A stretch of DNA of 32,697 nucleotides from CANLBN01 sp034111645 (GTDB taxonomy: Bacteria; Pseudomonadota; Gammaproteobacteria; Pseudomonadales; Cellvibrionaceae). The stretch lies in NCBI GenBank assembly GCA_034111645.1, contig JAWUWW010000037.1, positions 1 through 32,697 of the forward strand. Direction: 5' to 3'. Shown here piece after piece: positions 16,289-24,432 of this stretch (position 1 is its first letter; every line of letters starts with the position of its first letter). A model generated the notes under the pieces. It was not told where the DNA came from. It searched no databases and was given only the letters and a program-made list of their open reading frames with translations. The position numbers and the translations under genes were made by a program.

Positions 16289-17665
16289 ATGTTTGAAAAT
16301 CTTACTAGTCGCCTTTCTAAATCACTTAAAAATATCTCGGGTAAAGGCCGCCTGAGCCATGCCAATATTCAAGATGCCTTGCGTGATGTGCGTAAAGCTC
16401 TGCTTGAGGCAGATGTTGCCTTACCTATCGTCAAAGATTTTGTCGAAAAAGTGCGCAAGCGTGCTGTGGGTCAAGAAGTTGCGCGAGCATTAAGTCCGTC
16501 TCAACAATTTATTAAAGTTGTTCAAGATGAGCTCACCACAATGATGGGTGATTCGAATGAGTCATTAAACCTAGCGGCACAACCTCCTGCGGTCGTGTTA
16601 ATGGCCGGCCTTCAGGGTGCTGGTAAAACGACATCGGTAGCAAAGCTAGCTAAGTTTTTACAAGAGCGCGAAAAGAAAAAAGTCATGGTGGTTAGTGCGG
16701 ATGTTTACCGCCCCGCTGCGATTAAGCAATTAGAAATGCTAGCGACTGAAGTTGGCGCTGTTTTTTTCCCTTCTTCAATAGACCAAAAGCCTGAGACGAT
16801 AGCCAAAGATGCTATTGCAGCGGCCAAAAAGCAACATTTAGATGTGGTGATTGTCGATACCGCCGGTCGCTTGGCAATTGACGATAATATGATGGCTGAA
16901 ATACAAAGTCTTCAAAAGGCAATTAATCCTATTGAGACCTTATTTGTTATCGATGCAATGATTGGTCAAGATGCGGTCAATACCGCTCAGGCTTTTAATG
17001 AGGCATTGCCATTAACGGGTATTATTCTTACCAAAGCTGATGGCGATGCACGCGGTGGTGCTGCTTTATCGGTAAGAGTGACTACGGGAAAGCCCATTAA
17101 ATTCTTAGGTATGGGCGAAAAAGTCGATGCGCTAGAGCCTTTCCATCCAGATCGTATTGCTTCTCGTATTTTAGGCATGGGTGATGTGTTATCACTTATA
17201 GAAGACGTTGAGCGCAAAATTGACAAAGAAAAAGCTCAAAAGTTGGTTGATAAAATTCAAAAAGGAACTCGTTTTGACCTTAATGATTTAAAAGAACAGC
17301 TGCAGCAAATGAATAATATGGGTGGCATGGCCGGCATGTTAGAAAAAATGCCGGGTATGGGTAATATGACCCAAATGGTCGAACAGGCAAATATGGGCGG
17401 CCAATTCAAAAAGATGGAAATTATTATCGATTCAATGACGCCCGTTGAGCGCAAAAATCCGGACATATTAAATGGCTCGCGCAAACGCCGGATTACTCAG
17501 GGTTCTGGAACACATCTACAAGACCTTAATCGCTTGCTAAAGCAGCATAAGCAAATGGCGAAGGTTATGAAAAAAATGAAAGGCGGAGGCATGAAAAAAA
17601 TGATGCAGGGCCTTGGTGGAATGATGGGCGGCGGTGGTGGATTGCCCCCAGGCATGGGGCGATAA
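16289..17665 (+). CDS. ffh: Signal recognition particle protein Ffh (SRP54)
   Basis: The 458-residue GTPase that binds signal sequences and the 4.5S RNA (gene at 4770) and delivers ribosomes to FtsY and SecYEG at the inner membrane. Domains run in order: the N domain helical bundle (1-95), with ALLEADVAL; the G domain with P-loop GLQGAGKTTS (about 107-116), VVDTAGR, TKADGDARGG and LGMGEKVDALEPFHPDR; and the methionine-rich M domain (about 295-458), with RKRRITQGSGT for RNA contact and a Met/Gly-rich tail. Length matches E. coli (453). The start ATG at 16289 gives the canonical MFENL N-terminus. It precedes the rpsP operon, a conserved order in gammaproteobacteria. Confidence 0.97.
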   Translation: MFENLTSRLSKSLKNISGKGRLSHANIQDALRDVRKALLEADVALPIVKDFVEKVRKRAVGQEVARALSPSQQFIKVVQDELTTMMGDSNESLNLAAQPPAVVLMAGLQGAGKTTSVAKLAKFLQEREKKKVMVVSADVYRPAAIKQLEMLATEVGAVFFPSSIDQKPETIAKDAIAAAKKQHLDVVIVDTAGRLAIDDNMMAEIQSLQKAINPIETLFVIDAMIGQDAVNTAQAFNEALPLTGIILTKADGDARGGAALSVRVTTGKPIKFLGMGEKVDALEPFHPDRIASRILGMGDVLSLIEDVERKIDKEKAQKLVDKIQKGTRFDLNDLKEQLQQMNNMGGMAGMLEKMPGMGNMTQMVEQANMGGQFKKMEIIIDSMTPVERKNPDILNGSRKRRITQGSGTHLQDLNRLLKQHKQMAKVMKKMKGGGMKKMMQGLGGMMGGGGGLPPGMGR

Positions 17666-17683
17666 AGCCAAGAGGCTTTAATT
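17663..17683 (+). terminator. Weak terminator-like hairpin at the end of ffh
   Basis: A perfect stem TAAAGCC (17663-17669) / GGCTTTA (17674-17680) with loop AAGA begins at the ffh stop codon. Only ATTT follows, so termination would be weak or the hairpin may protect the mRNA end. Confidence 0.4.
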
Positions 17684-17996
17684 TACTGCCTATATTTGAT
17701 ACCCGGTTGATAAAAAAGTTATTAGATTTCAACGTTATTGGTCTGTGCTTGAATTGCTTGATATTAGTTCTTCTGAGCTAATTTTACTGCACAAGCAGCA
17801 TGCTTTAAAGTAAGTAGTAGTATAATAGGCTAAATTTGTTCTTAAGCCTATACACTCAGTTTTTTTTCCCGTAAACTACGTCGCCTTCTTAGCTAGATGC
17901 GATCGTCAGCGATGCTCTATGTCTAGGTTAATGAATAAGAATTTGTCTTGCCGTGAGGCAATACGTTAATCAAATATTGATAGGATAGAAGCCAAT
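17684..17996 (+). promoter_or_regulatory. Leader and candidate promoter region of the rpsP operon
   Basis: This gene-free stretch separates ffh from rpsP. A consensus -10 TATAAT lies at 17821-17826 with only a poor -35 upstream, leaving an untranslated leader of about 165 bases. No clear rRNA-mimic fold was recognised. A long leader before a ribosomal protein operon could host autoregulation, but the sequence does not prove it. Confidence 0.35.
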
Positions 17997-18248
17997 ATGG
18001 TTACCATTCGTTTATCTCGTAGCGGTTCTAAGAAACGCCCATTTTACCATTTAACTGTTACCGACAGCCGTGTATCTCGCGACGGTCGCTTTCTTGAGCG
18101 TGTTGGGTTCTTTAACCCTGTTGCACGTGGACAGGAAGAGCGCTTACGCATCGATCAAGAGCGTGTTGATTTCTGGTTGTTAAAAGGTGCACAACCTTCT
18201 GGTCGTGTTGCTAAGTTATTGAAAGAGCAAGCTAAAGCTGCTGCATAA
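17997..18248 (+). CDS. rpsP: 30S ribosomal protein S16
   Basis: An 83-residue 16S rRNA-binding protein of the small subunit body. It starts MVTIRLSRSGSKKRPFYHL and continues VTDSRVSRDGRFLERVGFFNP and ERLRIDQERVDFWLLKGAQPS, matching S16 throughout its full length (82 in E. coli). A ribosome site (GGATAGAAGCC region, 17981-17991) precedes the ATG. It is the first gene of the canonical rpsP-rimM-trmD-rplS order. Confidence 0.97.
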   Translation: MVTIRLSRSGSKKRPFYHLTVTDSRVSRDGRFLERVGFFNPVARGQEERLRIDQERVDFWLLKGAQPSGRVAKLLKEQAKAAA

Positions 18249-18264
18249 TCAGCGTTATTTTATT

Positions 18265-18290
18265 AAGTCACCAATTTTAGGTGATTTTAT
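18265..18290 (+). promoter_or_regulatory. Hairpin between rpsP and rimM
   Basis: AAGTCACC (18265-18272) pairs with GGTGATTT (18280-18287) around a seven-base loop, shortly after the rpsP stop, followed by an AT-rich stretch. It lacks a clean T run. It may act as a partial terminator or mRNA stabiliser, lowering expression of rimM and trmD relative to the ribosomal protein. Confidence 0.4.
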
Positions 18291-18385
18291 AAAATAAACT
18301 GTGCTGATTTTTATTGAATACATGTTGATCGATAAAGTAGCCAAGTGACCTATATAAATGAGTTTATTTAACAGTTTGTTGTGTG

Positions 18386-18913
18386 ATGAATAATCTTATA
18401 GATGTTGGTCGTGTTACGGGTGCTCATGGCATTAAAGGGTGGGTAAAAATACACTCTCAAACCGAGCCATCTGCAAATATATTTGACTACCAACCTTGGT
18501 ATGTAAAAACGGCTCATGGTGTTAAAGCGATAGAGTTAGTAGAGTGGCGTAATCAAGGTAAAGGTTATGTCGCTAAGTTAAAAGGGATAGAAGATCGCAA
18601 TCAAGCAGAAGCTTTTTGCCCTGTTGTCATTGCGATAGATAAAGATAGCTTGCCAAGTTTGCAAAAAGATGATTTTTATTGGTTTGATATAGAAGGTTGT
18701 CGAGTCATTAGTATGTTTGACAATATTAAGTCAGACCTTGGACTTGTTGAACGTATTATGCCAACCGGTGCTAACGATGTTTTAGTGGTCGTTGGTGATG
18801 ATCAAAGTGTTGATCAAAATGAACGTTTAATTCCTTATGTACTCGGTCAATTTGTGACGCAAGTTAATATTGAAGCTAAGCTAATTCATGTTGATTGGGA
18901 TCCAGATTTTTAA
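18386..18913 (+). CDS. rimM: Ribosome maturation factor RimM
   Basis: A 175-residue 30S assembly factor acting on the head domain around S19. The N-terminal RimM domain shows IDVGRVTGAHGIKGWVKIHSQTE, then YVAKLKGIEDRNQAEAF. The C-terminal PRC-barrel has FYWFDIEGCRVIS, GLVERIMPTGANDVLVV and RLIPYV, ending with HVDWDPDF, which is the usual RimM end. ATG 18386 is chosen over the adjacent in-frame GTG at 18383; neither has a strong ribosome site. It lies about 140 bases after rpsP, a wider gap than usual, and 13 bases before trmD. Confidence 0.95.
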   Translation: MNNLIDVGRVTGAHGIKGWVKIHSQTEPSANIFDYQPWYVKTAHGVKAIELVEWRNQGKGYVAKLKGIEDRNQAEAFCPVVIAIDKDSLPSLQKDDFYWFDIEGCRVISMFDNIKSDLGLVERIMPTGANDVLVVVGDDQSVDQNERLIPYVLGQFVTQVNIEAKLIHVDWDPDF

Positions 18914-18926
18914 GGAATGATTGACT

Positions 18927-19682
18927 GTGAAAAAAATAGCCATAGTCACTTTGTTTCCTGAAATGTTTTCTGCGCTAACAGATTACGGAATTACCAGCCG
19001 AGCAATCGACCAAGGTTTGTTGGCAATTACTTGTATCAATCCTCGCGAGTTTACTGAGGATAATCACCAAAGTGTTGATGACCGTCCTTATGGGGGTGGG
19101 CCCGGCATGGTGATGAAGATAGAGCCCTTAAAAGCATCAATAGAGCAAGCAAAAGTTCTTTTAGGCGGTGACGCAAAAGTTATTTACTTGTCACCACAAG
19201 GCCAGTTAATCGACCAAGCAGTTATTAAGCGCTTTGCAACAACTGCAAGTTACGACCATATAGTCCTAGTGGCTGGTCGATATGAAGGCATTGATGAACG
19301 CCTGATTGAATCTGAAATCGATGAAGAGTGGTCGATAGGCGATTACGTTTTGAGCGGTGGTGAGTTGCCTGCAATGGTATTGTTGGATGCAGTTATTCGA
19401 TTATTACCAGGGGCTCTTGGCCATGCAGATTCAGCGAATGAAGATTCGTTTAGCAATGGCTTGCTCGATTGTCCGCATTACACGCGGCCAGAAGTTTATC
19501 AAGATCAAGCAGTGCCAGCCGTGTTGTTATCGGGCAACCATAAAGACATAAAAGCATGGCGCGAACAGCAATCTTTAAAAAGAACATGGTTGCGACGACC
19601 AGAATTGCTAAACAGTGTTGAGTTAAGCCCAGCACAACAAAAATTATTAGTAGATTTAAAGCGTAGCGATAAATCTTCCTAA
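18927..19682 (+). CDS. trmD: tRNA (guanine-37-N1)-methyltransferase
   Basis: A SPOUT-class knotted methyltransferase that adds a methyl group from S-adenosylmethionine to G37 of tRNAs with G36, preventing frameshifts. Motifs include VTLFPEMFSALTDYGITSRA, VDDRPYGGGPGMVMK, VIYLSPQGQ, AGRYEGIDERLIESEIDEEWSIGDYVLSGGE (the knot and cofactor pocket), DSFSNGLLDCPHYTRPE and LLSGNHKDIKAWR, followed by the C-terminal tRNA-binding domain TWLRRPELL. The GTG at 18927 gives MKKIAIVTLFPEMF and has AAGGA ten bases upstream. An in-frame TTG at 18921 is the alternative, with the same AAGGA only four bases away. Length of 251 fits the family (255 in E. coli). Confidence 0.96.
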   Translation: MKKIAIVTLFPEMFSALTDYGITSRAIDQGLLAITCINPREFTEDNHQSVDDRPYGGGPGMVMKIEPLKASIEQAKVLLGGDAKVIYLSPQGQLIDQAVIKRFATTASYDHIVLVAGRYEGIDERLIESEIDEEWSIGDYVLSGGELPAMVLLDAVIRLLPGALGHADSANEDSFSNGLLDCPHYTRPEVYQDQAVPAVLLSGNHKDIKAWREQQSLKRTWLRRPELLNSVELSPAQQKLLVDLKRSDKSS

Positions 19683-19744
19683 TTTTAATAATTAAGACGA
19701 CTCTAGCTGTGAAGCTACAGACCCAATGAAAAGAGCTAAATGTT

Positions 19745-20095
19745 ATGACCAATAAAATTATTCAAGCGTTGGATAAAGAACAATTAAAGACCGATGTGCC
19801 TGAGTTTTCTCCTGGCGACACTATCGTTGTTCAAGTAAAAGTTAAAGAGGGCACTCGCGAGCGTCTTCAGGCATTCGAAGGTGTTGTTATTGCTAAGCGT
19901 AGCCGTGGTATTAACTCTGCGTTTACTGTACGTAAAATCAGCCATGGTGTTGGTGTTGAGCGTACCTTTCAATTACACAGTAAATTAATTGATAGTATTG
20001 CTGTTAAGCGTCGTGGTGATGTTCGTCAAGCTAAGCTTTATTACTTGCGTGAATTAACTGGTCGTGCGGCACGTATTAAAGAAAAGTTAGGTTAA
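19745..20095 (+). CDS. rplS: 50S ribosomal protein L19
   Basis: A 116-residue large-subunit protein at the 30S-50S interface. The whole sequence matches L19 (115 in E. coli): IIQALDKEQLKTDVPEFSPG, TIVVQVKVKEGTRERLQAFEG, RGINSAFTVRKISHGVGVERTF, and the basic C-terminus KLYYLRELTGRAARIKEKLG. It is the last gene of the operon and is followed immediately by a strong terminator. A small hairpin with a GTGA tetraloop (TAGCT / AGCTA, 19704-19717) lies in the 62-base gap after trmD. Confidence 0.97.
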   Translation: MTNKIIQALDKEQLKTDVPEFSPGDTIVVQVKVKEGTRERLQAFEGVVIAKRSRGINSAFTVRKISHGVGVERTFQLHSKLIDSIAVKRRGDVRQAKLYYLRELTGRAARIKEKLG

Positions 20096-20114
20096 TACTT
20101 AATAGTATTAGCTC

Positions 20115-20147
20115 AAAAACCGGAGTTTGTACTCCGGTTTTTTTTTC
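20115..20147 (+). terminator. Rho-independent terminator of the rpsP-rimM-trmD-rplS operon
   Basis: A perfect stem ACCGGAGT (20119-20126) / ACTCCGGT (20131-20138) with loop TTGT is preceded by A residues and followed by a long T run, 20 bases after the rplS stop. Confidence 0.93.
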
Positions 20148-20489
20148 TTTAAATTTGGCAATAAAGTACAGTTAGTATAATTACTATGGTGTTAGCATTG
20201 GCTAGTAATATAGACGTAATGACAAAATTATTTTACTAATTTCATTTGCTTAGCGCACACATTGGGCGACGATACATGGGGCTGTTGCCTTATTGGTTGG
20301 GTTATTTGTCGGTCAGATTTAAATTATTAAACTAAGACAGCTCCTGACCGTATAAACTGGCTATTGGGCAAGTTAAGATTTAGCTTTTTTAGAGATAGAT
20401 GTTCTATAGTGAGCTCTAAAGATTGAACTTTGAATGTATAATGTCCTCTATAAGTGTAAATTCATTAATCAATTAAATGGTGAAACCTA
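20148..20489. other. Gene-free region ahead of dsbC
   Basis: No gene is visible. A TATAAT at 20437-20442, about 50 bases before the dsbC start, is a possible -10 element, but no good -35 accompanies it. No strong hairpin was seen. Confidence 0.35.
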
Positions 20490-21299
20490 GTGATAAATTT
20501 TTTGTATGGTAGCCGGCGCTTATTTTTAGGTATCCCAGCTTTATTTTTTTGCGTTTGTACGGCTAGTTTTGCGCAACCGCTATTATCCGATAAGCCACAA
20601 GCCGACGCTGGCGTAAGCGCCGCTGAACAAACTAGAATTATCGAAAAACTAAAACTGGCTCGACCAGAACTTAACTATACAGATATCGAAAAATCGCCAG
20701 TCGCTGGGTTATACAAAATTAAGATTAATGGCCAATTGGGATTTGTCACAGCAGATGGTGGTTATCTTGTAGCGGGTGAAATGTTTGAAGTCACCATTGG
20801 TAATTTAGTTAATTTACAAGAACAAGAGCGTCGCGAAGCTGAAGTTGCCTTTGAATCTCAGCGAGCTAAAATGATTAACGCTGTTAATAAAGAAGATATG
20901 ATCATCTATTCTCCTAAAGGAGAGATAAAAGGCTACGTCAATGTCTTTACTGATATCGACTGTGGATTTTGTCGAAAATTACATAGTGAAATGGATGCCT
21001 TTCTTGAGAAGGGTATAGAGATAAGATACTTAGCTTTTCCGCGTGCCGGAATTGACTCAGAAAGTGCAGACAAATATATAACTGCTTGGTGCGCTAAAGA
21101 TCCTCAGCTTTCGTTGACTCAATTTAAGTCAGGTAAAAATATGCCTATCGAGACTTGTGAAAATAATCCAATAGCCGAACAATATAGGTTAGGCCAAGAG
21201 GTAGGTGTTAATGGCACGCCTGCACTAGTGTTAGCGTCAGGGAAGATTATTCCGGGTGCAGTAAGCCCCGAATATTTAGCGAAAGCCATGGGCTTATAA
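20490..21299 (+). CDS. dsbC: Thiol:disulfide interchange protein DsbC
   Basis: A periplasmic disulfide isomerase of about 269 residues, compared with 236 for the E. coli precursor. The signal peptide is at about 8-29 (LFLGIPALFFCVCTASFA). The dimerisation domain follows (SPVAGLYKIKINGQLGFVTADGGYLVAGEMFE). The thioredoxin-fold domain carries FTDIDCGFCRKLH, with the redox pair Cys158-Gly-Phe-Cys161 (E. coli has CGYC), and the cis-proline loop VNGTPALVLASG. A second cysteine pair (WCAKD and IETCENN) corresponds to the structural disulfide. GTG at 20490 is the start, as no ATG precedes the signal peptide in frame. Its position ahead of hom-thrC is the Pseudomonas-like order; a terminator separates it from hom. 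Confidence 0.93.
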   Translation: MINFLYGSRRLFLGIPALFFCVCTASFAQPLLSDKPQADAGVSAAEQTRIIEKLKLARPELNYTDIEKSPVAGLYKIKINGQLGFVTADGGYLVAGEMFEVTIGNLVNLQEQERREAEVAFESQRAKMINAVNKEDMIIYSPKGEIKGYVNVFTDIDCGFCRKLHSEMDAFLEKGIEIRYLAFPRAGIDSESADKYITAWCAKDPQLSLTQFKSGKNMPIETCENNPIAEQYRLGQEVGVNGTPALVLASGKIIPGAVSPEYLAKAMGL

Positions 21300-21339
21300 A
21301 TCATTTTATAAGTTAATTATTAACTGTTGTCGATGCCTT

Positions 21340-21370
21340 AAAAGCCAGTTCATGTGAATTGGCTTTTTTG
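21340..21370 (+). terminator. Rho-independent terminator of dsbC
   Basis: A twelve-base-pair stem AAAAGCCAGTTC (21340-21351) / GAATTGGCTTTT (21356-21367) with one G-T pair and loop ATGT runs into TTTTTTGTTTG. Confidence 0.92.
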
Positions 21371-21473
21371 TTTGTTAATTGATAATTGTGTTTGCTAGTC
21401 AGTGACTTAAACACCCTTAAACGCTGCCTAAAACACTCTTTATAACTGTTTTGTAAACATTAATTAACTTTGA

Positions 21474-21502
21474 TTGACAGCTTAAGAGCGCCCTTGTAAG
21501 GT
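21474..21502 (+). promoter_or_regulatory. Candidate promoter of hom-thrC
   Basis: A consensus -35 TTGACA (21474-21479), a 17-base spacer and TAAGGT as -10 (21497-21502) lie about 35 bases upstream of the hom start. The -10 is imperfect. Unlike ilvA, no leader ORF plus terminator was seen between dsbC and hom. Confidence 0.4.
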
Positions 21503-21536
21503 TGCCAATTTTTTAGTCTCGCGTGGGGAGCTTTCG

Positions 21537-22835
21537 TTGAAAAAGGTAAATGTAGGTATTTGTGGTTTAGGTACAGTGGGTAGTGGTACATTTAATGTGC
21601 TAACGCGCAATCTAGCGCAAATACAATCACGTGCTGGCTGTGCTTTACATATTCTACAAGTTGGCGCTCGCCGCGATAATCCGGCATGTGATTTATCATC
21701 GACTAATGTTACTCGTGATATTTTTGATGTCGTCAATAACCCCGACGTCGACATCGTTATAGAGCTTATTGGTGGCACTACCGTTGCCAAAGACATCGTA
21801 CTAAAAGCGATAGAAAATGGTAAGCATGTCGTTACTGCTAATAAAGCATTAATTGCTCAATTTGGTAACGAAATTTTTGCAAAAGCAAAAGATAAAGGCG
21901 TCATTGTTGCTTATGAAGCAGCAGTTGCTGGTGGCATACCTATTATTAAAGCAATGCGCGAGGGTTTAGCGGCTAATAAAATAAAGTGGCTCGCCGGAAT
22001 TATCAATGGTACCGGTAACTTTATTCTTACTGAAATGGGTGATAAAAAGAGAAGCTTTGACGATGTTTTAAAAGAGGCACAGCAAAAAGGTTACGCTGAG
22101 GCTGATCCGACTTTTGATGTTGAAGGTATAGACGCTGCTCATAAATTGGTAATTTTGGCATCCCTTGCGTTTGCAATGCCGCTACAATATGACAAAGTAT
22201 TTACCGAAGGTATTAGTAAAGTCGAGACAAAAGATATTGAGGTTGCCGATAAACTTGGTTATAGGATTAAACACATTGGCATTGCGCGCCTTATTAATGA
22301 TGCCGTTGAGTTAAGGGTTCACCCAACTTTGATCCCTAAAAAACGCTTGATTGCCAATGTTAACGGGGTTATGAATGCAGTGCTTGTTAGTGGTGATGCG
22401 GTAGGTCCTACCTTATATTATGGTCCTGGCGCTGGCGCCGAGCCGACAGCATCTTCAGTGATTGCAGATGTTGTCGATGTGGCTCGTCATATACATACGG
22501 GTGCAAGTGCATTTATACCTGCTTTAGGCTTCGATAGCGTTACTGATAAAAAGATTATTAGTATTGAAGATTTAGAAACCTCTTACTATCTTCGTTTAGT
22601 CGTCGATGATAAGCCTGGTGTCTTGTCTCAGCTAACCACTGCATTAAGTGATGCTGGTATCGGAATCGAGGCGGCCCATCAAGAAGAGCCTGCAGAAGGT
22701 GAGGTATACGCTGAAATTGTTCTGTTAACAGATAAGACCGTTGAATCAAACCTATTAAAAGCTGTAAAGAAAATTGAAGAGCTTGGCTGTGTCCAAGGCG
22801 ATGTTAAAAAAATTCGTGTTGAAACACTGGGTTAA
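21537..22835 (+). CDS. hom: Homoserine dehydrogenase
   Basis: A 432-residue enzyme reducing aspartate semialdehyde to homoserine with NAD(P)H, the branch point to threonine and methionine. The N-terminal Rossmann motif GICGLGTVGSGT is at about 7-18. The substrate domain contains VVTANKALIA, AAVAGGIPIIKAMREGL and GIINGTGNFILTEM, with YAEADPTFDVEGIDAAHKL. A C-terminal ACT domain (about 350-430: RLVVDDKPGVLSQLTTALSD) probably senses threonine. It is a single-function Hom, not fused to aspartokinase as in E. coli ThrA. TTG at 21537 is the start because GGGGAG lies six bases ahead and no closer ATG exists. thrC follows about 180 bases later. No thrB is in between, as in Pseudomonas-type genomes. 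Confidence 0.96.
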   Translation: MKKVNVGICGLGTVGSGTFNVLTRNLAQIQSRAGCALHILQVGARRDNPACDLSSTNVTRDIFDVVNNPDVDIVIELIGGTTVAKDIVLKAIENGKHVVTANKALIAQFGNEIFAKAKDKGVIVAYEAAVAGGIPIIKAMREGLAANKIKWLAGIINGTGNFILTEMGDKKRSFDDVLKEAQQKGYAEADPTFDVEGIDAAHKLVILASLAFAMPLQYDKVFTEGISKVETKDIEVADKLGYRIKHIGIARLINDAVELRVHPTLIPKKRLIANVNGVMNAVLVSGDAVGPTLYYGPGAGAEPTASSVIADVVDVARHIHTGASAFIPALGFDSVTDKKIISIEDLETSYYLRLVVDDKPGVLSQLTTALSDAGIGIEAAHQEEPAEGEVYAEIVLLTDKTVESNLLKAVKKIEELGCVQGDVKKIRVETLG

Positions 22836-22839
22836 AAAT

Positions 22840-22904
22840 TTAAGTTAAAATCCAAGTTATAAGCTTAAGTTAAAACCTTAAGTTAAAACCTAGGTCAAAA
22901 GATC
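22840..22904 (+). repeat. Short degenerate tandem repeat in the hom-thrC gap
   Basis: Two perfect adjacent copies of TTAAGTTAAAACC (22865-22877 and 22878-22890) are preceded by a variant TTAAGTTAAAATCC (22840-22853) and followed by a drifted unit, TAGGTCAAAAGATC. The array begins four bases after the hom stop. Confidence 0.75.
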
Positions 22905-23016
22905 AGGCTAAAAATTAGGTTGGAAGTTAATCCGTTTTTTATATGTTGTTAAATTTTAATATAAACCGATTAATTTTTTTATCTGTTTATAAAGACAAAA
23001 AAGAAAAGAGAAAAAA

Positions 23017-24408
23017 GTGAAATATATTAGTACCCGCGGAAAAGCACCCGCACTCAATTTTGAAGATGTAGTCCTAACGGGTCTTGCGTCTGATGGTGGA
23101 CTTTATCTCCCCCAGACACTTCCCAAGTTTTCTAGCGAAGAGATCGCTTCGTGGGCAGGTTTAAGCTATGAGGAGCTGGCCTTTAACATTATTTCACCTT
23201 TTGTTGATGGTGAGATAGACGCTGCAGATTTAAAAGCAATTATTAAAAAATCCTATTCGACTTTTAGACATCCAGCTATTGCACCGCTTATACAAACTGG
23301 CCATAACGAATGGATTTTAGAATTATTTCAAGGGCCAACGCTAGCCTTTAAAGATTTTGCTTTGCAGTTTTTAGGCAATTTATTTGATCATATCCTTAAC
23401 AAACGAGATCAAAAAGTTGTTGTTATGGGTGCAACGTCTGGCGATACAGGTTCGGCAGCAATTGAAGGCTGTCGCCATTGCGACAATATTGATATTTTTA
23501 TTCTACATCCGCATAAACGCGTATCGGATGTGCAGCGTAAACAAATGACGAGCGTGCTTGATAAAAATGTCCACAATATAGCACTTGAAGGCAACTTTGA
23601 CGATTGTCAAAATATGGTAAAAGCCAGTTTTCGTGATCAATCATTTTTACCCGACGGGCGACAGTTAGTTGCTGTCAACTCTATTAATTGGGCGCGCATT
23701 ATGGCGCAAATTGTCTACTACTTTTATGCCGCACTCGCTTTAGGTGGTCCTCATAGGAAAATATCTTTTTCTGTTCCTACCGGTAATTTCGGTGATATTT
23801 TTGCTGGCTATTTAGCTAAAAAAATGGGTTTGCCAATCGATCAATTAATTGTCGCAACTAATTCAAATGATATTTTGCATCGCTGTATCTCTAATAATGA
23901 TCACAGTAAAAAAGAACTACTACACTCGCTGTCACCGAGCATGGATATTATGGTGTCGAGTAATTTTGAGCGCCTGTTATTTGATGCTTATGATAGTGAT
24001 GGCGAAGCTATTGCGCAGTTAATGGAAGATTTTAAATCGGGCTCGATGACGGTTGCTGACAAGGCAATGAAAACTGTACAAGCAAATTTCGATAGTTATC
24101 GTCTAGATGATGATGCAATGATAAATATAATTGTAGATGTGTTTGATAAAAACGAATATTTACTCGATCCACATACTGCAATTGGCGTTGAAGCTGCTCG
24201 AAAAGTACGTCGTAATCATAATGTGCCGATGGTTTGTTTGGCTACAGCACATCCTGCAAAATTTGATGAAGCAATTGCTAAGGCCGGTTTAGAAAGTCCA
24301 AAATTACCGCATCATATGGCAGATTTATTCGAGCGCGAAGAGCGTTTTGATGTATTAAAAGACGATATTAAAACAGTGCAAGAATATATAAAAACAAATA
24401 TTCGGTAA
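23017..24408 (+). CDS. thrC: Threonine synthase
   Basis: A 463-residue PLP enzyme converting O-phosphohomoserine to threonine, which IlvA (gene at 8532) then uses. The start MKYISTRGKAPALNFEDVVLTGLASDGGLYLP is typical of the proteobacterial long form. The PLP lysine is at about 112 in GPTLAFKDFALQF. GATSGDTGSAAIEG and SINWARIMAQIVYYFYA are present, SVPTGNFGDIFAGY binds the cofactor phosphate region, and ATAHPAKF closes the active site. It lies downstream of hom on the same strand, separated by a gap of about 180 bases containing a tandem repeat, and is probably co-transcribed. The start ATG/GTG region is preceded by AAAGAGAAAAAA. The coordinate 23017 corresponds to the start codon giving MKYIST. 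Confidence 0.96.
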   Translation: MKYISTRGKAPALNFEDVVLTGLASDGGLYLPQTLPKFSSEEIASWAGLSYEELAFNIISPFVDGEIDAADLKAIIKKSYSTFRHPAIAPLIQTGHNEWILELFQGPTLAFKDFALQFLGNLFDHILNKRDQKVVVMGATSGDTGSAAIEGCRHCDNIDIFILHPHKRVSDVQRKQMTSVLDKNVHNIALEGNFDDCQNMVKASFRDQSFLPDGRQLVAVNSINWARIMAQIVYYFYAALALGGPHRKISFSVPTGNFGDIFAGYLAKKMGLPIDQLIVATNSNDILHRCISNNDHSKKELLHSLSPSMDIMVSSNFERLLFDAYDSDGEAIAQLMEDFKSGSMTVADKAMKTVQANFDSYRLDDDAMINIIVDVFDKNEYLLDPHTAIGVEAARKVRRNHNVPMVCLATAHPAKFDEAIAKAGLESPKLPHHMADLFEREERFDVLKDDIKTVQEYIKTNIR

Positions 24409-24432
24409 TGTCTTTAACACTAGACTTTTAAA

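Noticed and set aside
19450..19752. A minus-strand 100-codon ORF opposite trmD
   Set aside because: It is antisense to trmD, a strongly conserved gene, and has no recognisable features.
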